Origin: JAKFEE01 sp036675815
GTDB lineage: Bacteria > Pseudomonadota > Alphaproteobacteria > Rhodospirillales > Magnetospirillaceae
Direction of reading: 5' to 3'
Assembly (NCBI GenBank): GCA_036675815.1
Contig: JAKFEE010000060.1
Span: 1 to 61,832 of the forward strand
Length of the DNA: 61,832 bases
Both the position numbers and the translations under genes were made by a program. Positions 19,944 through 27,901 of the stretch are shown one piece after another (the first letter of the stretch is position 1; the number at the start of each line of letters is the position of its first letter). The notes beneath the pieces were generated by a model, which saw only the letters and a program-made list of their open reading frames with translations, searched no databases and was not told where the DNA came from.

Positions 19944-21878
19944 TCATTCGGCGGCGCCCGAGAGGACGGCCGGCTGCGCCGATGGCCGCTCGTGGACCTG
20001 GCGCAGGAAGGCGGCGAAGGCGAGCAACGCCCACAGTGCCGTGCTGTGGTCGCGCCGCCCGCTGCCGTGCTGATCGACGAGCGTCGCCACCGTCGGCATG
20101 TCGAACCACCCGGTCTCGGCCAGCCGCGGCCCCAGGAGCTCGGCGCGCAGCCGGTCGCGCAAGGGTCCGCGGAACCATTCGGCCAAGGGCACGCGGAAGC
20201 CCTGCTTGGGCCGGTAGAGGATGTCGGCCGACACCTGCGGCCGCAGTGCCTCCTTGAGGACATGCTTGCCGTCGCCGCCGGCCAGCCGCAGCGTCGGCGG
20301 CAGCCGCGCCGCCCATTCGACGAAGCCGTGGTCGAGCATCGGCACCCGCACCTCGAGCGACGCCGCCATGCTGGCGCGGTCGACCTTGGTGAGGATGCCG
20401 CCGGCCAGCCAGGTGTGGATGTCGGCGTATTGAATCTGCGACAGCGGATCCCAGTCGCGCGCCGCCGCCATGCGCGATGTCACCACCTCGGCGGCGCGGT
20501 AGCCCATCAGCTGGCGCCGGAACGAATCGCTGAACAGCCGGCGGCGCAGGGCATCGCCATTGGTGGAGACGCTGGCGAAATACGCCTCGGCCGGGTCGAG
20601 GGCCAGTTCCTGCAGCGTCGCCTTGGCCCGCAACGGCCGCGGCGCCCAGTCGAGCTTGGGATAAAGCCGCCCCGCCAGCCCGAACAGTGGCCGGCGCAGC
20701 GGCGGCGGCAGCAGCCTGCGCACCGACTCCTCGCGCACGTGCCAGGCATGGCGACGATAGCCGGCCAGCACCTCGTCGCCGCCGTCGCCGGACAAAGCGA
20801 CGGTCACGCCGCGGCGGGCCATCTCGGCCACGGCCAGGGTGGGCAGCGCCGAAGCGTCGGCGAAGGGCTCGTCGTAGATGGCCGCGAGGCGATTGATCAG
20901 ATCGACGGCGCTGGCCTCGACCCGCCGCATGGTGTGGTCGGTGCCATAGCGCTCGGCCATTGCCTGGGCATAGGCGCTCTCGTCATAGGCGCGTTCGCCG
21001 AAGCCGATGGAGAAGGTGCGCACCGGCTCGGCCGACAGGCCGGCCATGGTGGCGACGACGCCGCTGGAGTCGACGCCTCCCGACAAAAAGGCGCCGAGCG
21101 GCACATCGGCCACCATGCGTACGGCGACGCAGTCGCGCAGGCGTCGGCGCAATTCCTCGGCCGCCTCGTCGGCGGTGATCGCCAAGGGCTCGGCGAAGGA
21201 GACGTCCCAATACCGCCGCGGCTCGGGCGGCGGCTGGCCGCGGCGCCAGCGCAGGCTGTGGGCCGGCGGCAGCTTGCGCGCGCCCGTGTAGATGGCTTTC
21301 GGATCGGGCACGTAGCCGAGGGCGAAGAAGTCCTCGACGGCGCAGGGATCAAGCGTGCGCTCAAACCCGGGATGCATCATCAACGCCTTGAGTTCCGAGC
21401 CGAACAGCAGGTGGCCATCCGGCAGCAGCGCGTGGTACAGCGGCTTCTTGCCCAGGCGATCACGGGCCAGAAATAGCGTCTCGTTGCGCTGGTCCCACAG
21501 GGCGAAGGCAAACATGCCGCGGAAGCGCGTCAGGCAGGCCTCGCCCCATTCCTCCCAGGCATGGACGATGACTTCGGTGTCGCTGTGGGTACGGAAGCAA
21601 TGGCCGAGGCGCATCAGTTCGGCGGCGAGCTCGCCGAAGTTGTAGATTTCGCCGTTGAAGACGACGGCGACGTCGCCGTCTTCGTTGAACAGGGGCTGAT
21701 GGCCGCCGGCGATGTCGATGATGGCGAGGCGCCGGTGCCCGAGCCCGATGCCGGGCGCAAGGTGCAGGCCGGCGCCATCCGGGCCGCGATGGCGCAGACT
21801 GTCGTTCATGCCGGCGAGCAGGCGCCGGTTGACCTCGCGGCGCCCAACGGTGTCGAAGATGCCGACCAAGCCGCACAT
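19944..21878 (-). CDS. XrtA-associated asparagine synthase-like amidotransferase
   Basis: The 644-residue protein has an N-terminal Ntn glutaminase domain starting MCGLVGIFD (Cys2), with SLRHRGPDG and FNGEIYNF. It is followed by an asparagine synthase domain with the ATP loop LSGGVDSSGV and LSGDGGDEVLAGY. This length and its place directly after an exosortase gene match the amidotransferase subfamily of XrtA/PEP-CTERM exopolysaccharide loci (TIGR03108 type), which probably amidates a uronic-acid sugar rather than making free asparagine. The adjacent UDP-HexNAc dehydrogenase could supply such an acid sugar. It starts four bases after the exosortase stop. The subfamily assignment is from memory of the motifs, so moderately sure. 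Confidence 0.82.
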   Translation of the reverse strand: MCGLVGIFDTVGRREVNRRLLAGMNDSLRHRGPDGAGLHLAPGIGLGHRRLAIIDIAGGHQPLFNEDGDVAVVFNGEIYNFGELAAELMRLGHCFRTHSDTEVIVHAWEEWGEACLTRFRGMFAFALWDQRNETLFLARDRLGKKPLYHALLPDGHLLFGSELKALMMHPGFERTLDPCAVEDFFALGYVPDPKAIYTGARKLPPAHSLRWRRGQPPPEPRRYWDVSFAEPLAITADEAAEELRRRLRDCVAVRMVADVPLGAFLSGGVDSSGVVATMAGLSAEPVRTFSIGFGERAYDESAYAQAMAERYGTDHTMRRVEASAVDLINRLAAIYDEPFADASALPTLAVAEMARRGVTVALSGDGGDEVLAGYRRHAWHVREESVRRLLPPPLRRPLFGLAGRLYPKLDWAPRPLRAKATLQELALDPAEAYFASVSTNGDALRRRLFSDSFRRQLMGYRAAEVVTSRMAAARDWDPLSQIQYADIHTWLAGGILTKVDRASMAASLEVRVPMLDHGFVEWAARLPPTLRLAGGDGKHVLKEALRPQVSADILYRPKQGFRVPLAEWFRGPLRDRLRAELLGPRLAETGWFDMPTVATLVDQHGSGRRDHSTALWALLAFAAFLRQVHERPSAQPAVLSGAAE

Positions 21879-21882
21879 GGCG

Positions 21883-23433
21883 TCAGTCCCCGCCCGGCGC
21901 GGCGACGCGCGCCAGCTGCGGCGCCAGTGGCTGCATCGTCGCCAGGAAGGCGGTCAGGCTGGCCTCGGCCTCGGCCGGCCGCTCGCCGTAGTCGGCGGCC
22001 AGCACGATCACCGCGGCGCTGCGCGTGCCGCCCAACAGCTCGGCCTTCACCTGCAGCGCCTTGGCCAGCGCCGGATCGGCGGTGAAACGGCCGTCCACCC
22101 AGTACCACTGCCACAACAGGCGCTGACGGCCGTCCCCAGCGATGCGGTCGACGCGGACGGTCAGCGGCTGCCCGTCAATGATGGCGTCGGCAGAGCCACC
22201 GCCGACGCGTCGCCATACCTCGTCGTCGGCGATGCGATTCTGGGTGCTGACGACCTTCTTGGAGTCCTCCTGGCGGACGAAGAAGCCGACATAGGCATAC
22301 ACGCGCTCGCCGGCCCGCGCGTAGATGGCGCTGGCCTCGCCATCGACGCCGGGCAGCACCGGCCGCCAGTCGGCATCCTCGCCGAGGCGCGTCCACCCGG
22401 GTCCGGCCCGAGGCGGCACCAGGGCCGCCAGGTCGGCGGGAGGAATGAGCGCGACCATGTGCAACGCATAGGCCTTGGGCAGGGCAGCAACCGCGATGAC
22501 GATGCCGGCGGCAAGACCGACGACGGCAGGCTTGGCAGCCCGCCCGCCGCCCCCGCCGCGGCGCGCGGCGCCGGGCTCATCCTGCAACTTGAAGCCGATC
22601 CACGTCAGCATCAGCATCACGGCGGCGAAGAAGCCCCAGCCGTAGACGATGTGATCGACCCCCACCGCCACACGGTTGTCGGTGACGTGGGCGATGAGGA
22701 CGATGCCCAGGGCACGCACGCCGTTGGCGATAATGGGGACGACGATCGAGGCGCCGAAGAAGGCGAGGCGGCGCCGGGGGCTGCGGTAGACGACGTATCC
22801 GAACAGCGCGCCGAAAGCCAGGGAGGCAATGAGGAAGCGCAATCCGGCGCAGGCCTCGGCCACCTGGAAGGCACCGTTGGGAATCTGAATGAGGATGCCG
22901 TCGGAATAGACCGGAATGCCGATCAGCTCGAGGCCGGTGACGACGAAGCCGGCGGTGAAGTCCTGCAGCGGCCGGACCAGGAATTCGCCGGTCGGTACCA
23001 GAAAGAACAAATAGAGGAAGGGAAACCACAGCCGCCCGTAAACGGCGCGGCCGAGCAATGTCAGCAGCACCCCCTGGATCATGCCGACCAGGGCAAAATG
23101 CTTCGCCTCGTTGAAACGGGCGAGGTCCCCCAGCAGCCACAACGCCCCCATCGCCGCCACCACGGCAACGCCCCAGACACAAGGCCTGGGCACCATCCGC
23201 GCCACCTCATGCCGGTGCTGCCAGATCAGGTAGCAACTGATCGGCAGGACCAGGAAGCAGTGATTGAAGGTTGCCGAGCCCGACCAGACCTGGACGGCCG
23301 TGGCGGCTGTCTCCAGGAACAGGATGAGGAGGGCGGCCAGGGCAGCCGCGACCGTCATGAGCGTGACGCGCCAGCCACTGTCCAGCCTCCGGGCATCGAT
23401 CGGGGCCGTGAAGGAGTTGATGGAGGAATGCAT
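21883..23433 (-). CDS. xrtA: Exosortase A fused to an EpsI domain
   Basis: The first 300 residues form a polytopic exosortase: about eight membrane segments with the catalytic triad candidates Cys195 (AEACAGLRF), Arg240 (ANGVRALG) and His261 (DHIVYGWGFF). After a Gly/Arg-rich linker and a further membrane segment near residue 300, residues about 330-505 form an EpsI domain (WRPVLPG, VYAYVGFF, WQWYWVDGRF). Exosortases process and attach PEP-CTERM proteins at the inner membrane, probably onto a polysaccharide or lipid; EpsI is a partner of unclear chemistry. The start was taken at MHSSINSF, two bases after the upstream gene's stop. No protein with a PEP-CTERM tail is encoded in the window. Confidence 0.9.
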   Translation of the reverse strand: MHSSINSFTAPIDARRLDSGWRVTLMTVAAALAALLILFLETAATAVQVWSGSATFNHCFLVLPISCYLIWQHRHEVARMVPRPCVWGVAVVAAMGALWLLGDLARFNEAKHFALVGMIQGVLLTLLGRAVYGRLWFPFLYLFFLVPTGEFLVRPLQDFTAGFVVTGLELIGIPVYSDGILIQIPNGAFQVAEACAGLRFLIASLAFGALFGYVVYRSPRRRLAFFGASIVVPIIANGVRALGIVLIAHVTDNRVAVGVDHIVYGWGFFAAVMLMLTWIGFKLQDEPGAARRGGGGGRAAKPAVVGLAAGIVIAVAALPKAYALHMVALIPPADLAALVPPRAGPGWTRLGEDADWRPVLPGVDGEASAIYARAGERVYAYVGFFVRQEDSKKVVSTQNRIADDEVWRRVGGGSADAIIDGQPLTVRVDRIAGDGRQRLLWQWYWVDGRFTADPALAKALQVKAELLGGTRSAAVIVLAADYGERPAEAEASLTAFLATMQPLAPQLARVAAPGGD

Positions 23434-23435
23434 GC

Positions 23436-24671
23436 TCACCCCACCCGGCTGCACGCGGTGGCAAGGGAACGATCGGTCAGTAGCTCGTCGAGGCGCGCCA
23501 GATTGCGCTGCCATGAATAGGCCCGCAGCACGCGGCCGCGTGCCCTGAGCCCCAGGCCAACGGCTTCGTCGTCGTCGATCAGCGACAGCACGGCTCGGCT
23601 GAAGGCCAGCGCGCCGTCGGCAATGCGCAAATGCGCCGGATCTTCGGCCTCGATGCCCTCGGCCGCGTCGGGCGACGCCACCACCGGGCGCGCCATGGCC
23701 ATGGCCTCGAGCACCTTGTTCTGTATGCCGCGGGCGACGCGTAGCGGCGCCACCACCACGGCGGCGTGGGCCAGATGAGGTCGGACATCGGCAACGCGGC
23801 CGGTCACCTGCACGTTGGGCAAGGCAGACAGCGCCTTGACCGCGGCGATGGGATTGGCGCCGACGATGGTAAAGCAGGCATCGGGGCGTTGCCGATGGAT
23901 CAGCGGCAGAATGTCACGGGCGAACCACACCACCGCGTCGACATTGGGCCAGTAATCCATGGCGCCGGTGAAGACGATCCTGGGGGCATCATCTGTAAAT
24001 GGCCGGGCATAGTCGCGGCCCGGCGAGAAGTAATCGGCGTCGACCCCGTTGGCGAAATGGCCGATCCTGTCGGCGGCCCCGGGCACCAGCCGGCGGAACA
24101 GCGCGGCCTCGCCGGCCGAGACGAGCACCGTCGCATCAAACTCGGCCGCCGCACGGCGCTCGAAGGCCAATAAGGTGCGCGCCTCACGCGCATGGACCAG
24201 CCGCATCGGCCCGCGCCCGCGCTCGGCACACTGGCGCCATTTGTCGGAATCGACGTCGACCATGTCGAGCACGCGGCGCAGGCCGCGCCACGGTGTGCCC
24301 ATGACGTATGGCGCCATCGCCGAGCAGAACACCACCGCCGCCGACAGGTCGCGCCTGGCACGGAGATCATCGAGCCAGTGCGCCAGTTTCCGGTCGTGAA
24401 AGCATGCCAGCGACAGCGGCCGCTGGCCAAACAGCGACGGCACGGCGCGAAGCCGGGCCAGTCTGGGGCTTCTCTCGGCGAAGAAGCACTCCCCGCCGCA
24501 CACCTGGCGCAAGGCGTCGCGATGACGGCGATCGGCAGGGTCGTCGATGAAGCAGCCGAGATGGACGATGTGGCGTGAGGCCAGATGCCGCAGCATGTGC
24601 CACGAGCGGATCTTGTCGCCCTTGTCCGGCGGGTAGGGGATGCGATGGGCGAGGAACAGGATCTCGTCCAT
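23436..24671 (-). CDS. XrtA-associated glycosyltransferase (TIGR03087 type)
   Basis: The 411-residue GT-B glycosyltransferase begins MDEILFLAHRIPYPPDKGDKIRSW, an N-terminus characteristic of the PEP-CTERM/XrtA locus glycosyltransferases. The C-terminal half contains VFTGAMDYWPNVDAV, VTGRVADVRPHL and a donor-site region RGIQNKVLEAMAMARPVV. It would add a sugar to the lipid-linked repeat unit in the cytoplasm. Its stop is two bases from the exosortase start, and its own start lies three bases from the FemAB gene's stop, so translational coupling is likely. The sugar is unknown. Confidence 0.85.
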   Translation of the reverse strand: MDEILFLAHRIPYPPDKGDKIRSWHMLRHLASRHIVHLGCFIDDPADRRHRDALRQVCGGECFFAERSPRLARLRAVPSLFGQRPLSLACFHDRKLAHWLDDLRARRDLSAAVVFCSAMAPYVMGTPWRGLRRVLDMVDVDSDKWRQCAERGRGPMRLVHAREARTLLAFERRAAAEFDATVLVSAGEAALFRRLVPGAADRIGHFANGVDADYFSPGRDYARPFTDDAPRIVFTGAMDYWPNVDAVVWFARDILPLIHRQRPDACFTIVGANPIAAVKALSALPNVQVTGRVADVRPHLAHAAVVVAPLRVARGIQNKVLEAMAMARPVVASPDAAEGIEAEDPAHLRIADGALAFSRAVLSLIDDDEAVGLGLRARGRVLRAYSWQRNLARLDELLTDRSLATACSRVG

Positions 24672-24674
24672 GCG

Positions 24675-25718
24675 TCACCCCAGATTCCGTGAGATCAGCG
24701 GCCCGACGGCATTGGCGAGCGGCTGCGGCAGGCGCCTCCACAGGCCGATGAAGGCCCGGTATTTCGGGTTGAGCGGGTTGATATCGGGGATGCCCCTGCC
24801 GCGGACCAGCTTGTACGCATAGGGCAGCGGCTGCGGCTGGAAACCCCAGTTCTTCTTGAACGCATAGGGGCCGGTGCCGATCTTGCTGCGGCCGAAATCG
24901 AAGACCGTGCAGCCGTTCTGGCAGGCACGGCGCATCAGGTCCCAATACATGAAATCATGGGCCGAATAGGTGCGCACGTCGGCCGTGCCACCCGCGTAAT
25001 AGGGCATGACCTCGTCGCGGAAATAGAAACTCATTACCCCGGCGACGTCGCGACCTTGGTGACTGACGATCAGCACCTCGCAGGCGTCGTCGAACTCCCG
25101 CTTGAGATTACGGAACAGCGCCTTCGGGAACACCGGGGTGCCGTGGCGGCGGGCGTTCTGGGCGAACAGCTCCCACATCGGGCCGATGTCGTCGTCGAGG
25201 CGCGCGTCGAGATTGGCGGCGAGGCCCTGGCGCACGACGGCCCGCTGCTTGCGCGGGATGGCCAGATAATTCTTCTCGGGATCAGGGTCGAGCGGCCTGC
25301 GAAAGGTGGCATACAGCTCCCTCACCGGCCGGTCTGGGAACTGTTGCACGCGCGAGCGGTATTCCAGGCAGTCCACGCCCAGGCGCTCGGCCAGCGCCAC
25401 CGCATGCCGGTCGAGCGCCTGGCGCGCCGCCTCGTCCTGACTGGCCGGGCCGCCATAGACACAGAAAGCATTTGATATCAGAGAGTCGCCGAAAATCCGG
25501 CTTCTGATGTGCACCAGTGGCAGCACGCCCCTGATCTGACCATGCTCCTCGACCTGCAGGAAATAGGTGGGATGGCCGACACTCTCGGCGATCACCCGCC
25601 GCCAGCCGGCACGATGGAAGAAGGTGGCCTCGGGGCAGCCTGCAACGAAGCCATCCCAGCGCGCCTCCCCGCCCTCGGGCATCTCGCTGACGACGAGCGA
25701 GCGGGGCGCCGCGTTCAT
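24675..25718 (-). CDS. XrtA-associated FemAB-like N-acyltransferase
   Basis: The 347-residue protein has the GNAT-like FemAB fold of XrtA loci (TIGR03019 type): ATFFHRAGWRRVIAE near the N-terminus, LPLVHIRSRIFGDSLIS, IPRKQRAVVRQGL, and the C-terminal YWDLMRRACQNGCTVFDFGRS followed by FKKNWGFQP. Members are presumed to transfer an aminoacyl or acyl group to a sugar of the exopolysaccharide; the substrate is not known. The start is MNAAPRS, whose ATG overlaps the stop of the upstream fusion gene as ATGA. The close fit to the XrtA neighbourhood supports the assignment. Confidence 0.85.
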   Translation of the reverse strand: MNAAPRSLVVSEMPEGGEARWDGFVAGCPEATFFHRAGWRRVIAESVGHPTYFLQVEEHGQIRGVLPLVHIRSRIFGDSLISNAFCVYGGPASQDEAARQALDRHAVALAERLGVDCLEYRSRVQQFPDRPVRELYATFRRPLDPDPEKNYLAIPRKQRAVVRQGLAANLDARLDDDIGPMWELFAQNARRHGTPVFPKALFRNLKREFDDACEVLIVSHQGRDVAGVMSFYFRDEVMPYYAGGTADVRTYSAHDFMYWDLMRRACQNGCTVFDFGRSKIGTGPYAFKKNWGFQPQPLPYAYKLVRGRGIPDINPLNPKYRAFIGLWRRLPQPLANAVGPLISRNLG

Positions 25719-27520
25719 GTCGGCACCTTCGGCAACAAACTGTCGAAAACGACGTCGATGCGATCCCAATTGAAGTCGGTGAACAGGCGCCGAAGCTTCG
25801 ATTCCGTCCTCTTCAGACCGGTATAGTGCCGCAGGCGGCTCTTCAGAGGCAGGCCACGCTGCCGCGGCTGGCCGGGGTCGATCTCCCACGGGTGGAAGTA
25901 GAAAATGCAGGGCTGCTTGTCCTGCGCGTGCACGCGGCGCATGAGCCGGCGCGACGCGCCATAGGGCTTCACGCGGAAATAGCCGCCGCCGGCGCACGGC
26001 CGATTGCGCCGCCACTTGCGGGCGGTGGTCAGGGGGAGTTCGACGACGCCGTTGTCGCCACGCGGGCGGAAGGCGAAACGCGGTGCCCTCGGCATCCCAT
26101 AGATGTCGTGGGCGACGGGATAGATGCTGGACGAATAGACATAGCCCTCCTCGGCCAGGATCTCGTGCGCCCACAACTGATCGTCGGCGATCGAAAAGCT
26201 GGGGGCGCGGTAGCCACGCACCGGCACACCGGCGATGTCCTCGAGAAGCTTTTTCGCGCGGGCGACATCGGCCCGGAACTCGGCCGACGTCTGCTCGTCG
26301 ACGCGTCGATGGGCCATGCCGTGACTGGCGAGCTCATGGCCCTGCGCGACGATGCGGCGCACCAACTCGTGATTGCGCTCGGCGACCCAGCCGAGGGTGA
26401 AGAAGGTGGCACGCAGGCCGCTCGCGGCCAGCATGTCGAGCACCCGCTCGGTATTGCGCGCCACCCTGGCCTCGAGATAGGGCCAGTCACCGGGGTCGAT
26501 GCGCGACGCCAGGGCCTGGACATGAAACCAGTCCTCGACGTCGATGGTCAGGGCGTTGACCGGGCCCGGCGCGGCATGCGGCCGGCGCGGCGCCGGCGGA
26601 TGCGATGGGGCGGCATCGAGGGCGCGAACCTGCTTCTGCAATTCCGCCAGCCGGCCATCGGCATCCTCCAGCCGCCCGCGTCGCGACGCCAGCGGTGCAC
26701 CGCGCGACGGCAACTCGGCGGCCAGTTCCCGCGCCACCTGCTCGACGACGCCGACATCGATCCGATGACTCTGCTCGAGAAAGCCGTAGAGCAACAGGCG
26801 CGAGCAGAGGTTGTTGATGCGCCGCGGCACGCCATCGGTAAGCCCGTGGATGGCGGCCAAGGCCGTGCTGGTGAAGTCGGGGTCCTGCTGCCACCCCGCC
26901 CGTGACAGCCGGTAAAGGACGTAATTGCGTGTCTCGTCGGCCTCGAGCGGCCCCAGATGATAGGAGGCGATCACGCGCTGGCGCAGTTGTTCGAGTTCGG
27001 GCCGCACCAGGACATCCCGGAACTGCGGCTGCCCGAGCAGGAAGGTCTGGAGCAGCATGCGCTGCCCTTCCTGAAAATTCGACAGCATGCGCAGCTCCTC
27101 GAGGGCGGGAACGCCGAGGTTTTGCACCTCGTCGACGACCAACAGGCAGCGCTTGCCCTGCCGATGATTGGCGCGCAGGAACGTTTCGATGCGGCGCAAC
27201 AGCGTCGCCTTGTCGGCCCCGTCGCCGTCGAGGTGGAAGGCACCGGCCACGGCGCGCAGCAGGCCGTCGGCGTCGAGCTGCGTCGTCACGATCTTGGCGG
27301 TGACGAATTCTGCCTGATCCAGCGTGTCGAACAGATGCGCGACCAACGTGGTCTTGCCGGCACCCACCTCGCCGGTAATGACGATGAACCCCTCGCCCTG
27401 GCCAAGGCCGTAGGTCAGGTAGGCCATGGCCTTGTTGTGGCCGCTGCTGCCGAAAAAGAAACGCGGGTCGGGACCCAGTTGGAAAGGAAAGGCGCGGAGA
27501 CGGTAGAAGTCGACGTACAT
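25715..27520 (-). CDS. Fusion of XrtA-associated ATPase and polysaccharide deacetylase
   Basis: Residues 1-275 match the ExeA-like XrtA-system ATPase: start MYVDFYRLRAFPFQLGPDPRF, Walker A TGEVGAGKTT (49-58), Walker B CLLVVDEVQ, and the sensor-like DGVPRRINNLC. After a Pro/Ala-rich linker (about 275-320) comes a NodB-type deacetylase: TIDVEDWFHV with metal/catalytic acids near 327-330, SHGMAHRRV (His400 and His404), and RGYRAPSFSI. This second half matches the deacetylase family of XrtA loci. The two are usually separate adjacent genes. The frame is uninterrupted over 601 residues, so this is a true fusion unless the sequence has an error. It is the first gene of the leftward XrtA run. Confidence 0.9.
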   Translation of the reverse strand: MYVDFYRLRAFPFQLGPDPRFFFGSSGHNKAMAYLTYGLGQGEGFIVITGEVGAGKTTLVAHLFDTLDQAEFVTAKIVTTQLDADGLLRAVAGAFHLDGDGADKATLLRRIETFLRANHRQGKRCLLVVDEVQNLGVPALEELRMLSNFQEGQRMLLQTFLLGQPQFRDVLVRPELEQLRQRVIASYHLGPLEADETRNYVLYRLSRAGWQQDPDFTSTALAAIHGLTDGVPRRINNLCSRLLLYGFLEQSHRIDVGVVEQVARELAAELPSRGAPLASRRGRLEDADGRLAELQKQVRALDAAPSHPPAPRRPHAAPGPVNALTIDVEDWFHVQALASRIDPGDWPYLEARVARNTERVLDMLAASGLRATFFTLGWVAERNHELVRRIVAQGHELASHGMAHRRVDEQTSAEFRADVARAKKLLEDIAGVPVRGYRAPSFSIADDQLWAHEILAEEGYVYSSSIYPVAHDIYGMPRAPRFAFRPRGDNGVVELPLTTARKWRRNRPCAGGGYFRVKPYGASRRLMRRVHAQDKQPCIFYFHPWEIDPGQPRQRGLPLKSRLRHYTGLKRTESKLRRLFTDFNWDRIDVVFDSLLPKVPT

Positions 27521-27901
27521 GTCAGCTCCGGTGGATTTGCAGAGGGCATGGGCAATGCCGGGTGCCTGAATCACGGTGAGCCGTGGCTCGCATCGTATGA
27601 GGCCCAGACAATCAACCACCACCGCTCCTAAGGAGGTGACATGTCTAAATAAGATTAAGCAACGACGTGAAAGTGGTAGGCATCACAATAATATCTGATT
27701 TTCACACACATGAATCGGCCATATTTGCCGCAACTATGCCAATCATGCCAGTTCTAATATATCGCATCCCCCATTTTGTCATATGATAACCGACATATCT
27801 TGCCTCGACATCTGTCAGTAACGGCATCCATACCCCAGGAATGCTTGCGGCACGACAATTTCCGGCGGCATTCTGGTCACGCAATGCAGAGAGCTGAGGG
27901 C
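27521..27901. other. Divergent intergenic region of the XrtA operon
   Basis: No gene is supported. The left third is GC-rich; the rest is AT-rich and must hold promoters for the leftward XrtA operon and the rightward glycosyltransferase gene. On the plus strand TAAGGAGGTGAC, a near-perfect complement of the 16S rRNA 3' end, stands directly before ATG (27641), but that frame stops after three codons. I see no convincing -35/-10 pair. A TGGCAT...GGC string on the minus strand has only partial sigma-54 likeness. Confidence 0.5.

Noticed and set aside
27700..27760. Possible sigma-54 promoter (TGGCAT then GGC) on the minus strand before the XrtA operon
   Set aside because: The -24 half is acceptable, but the -12 half lacks TTGC at the right spacing, so the match is no better than chance.
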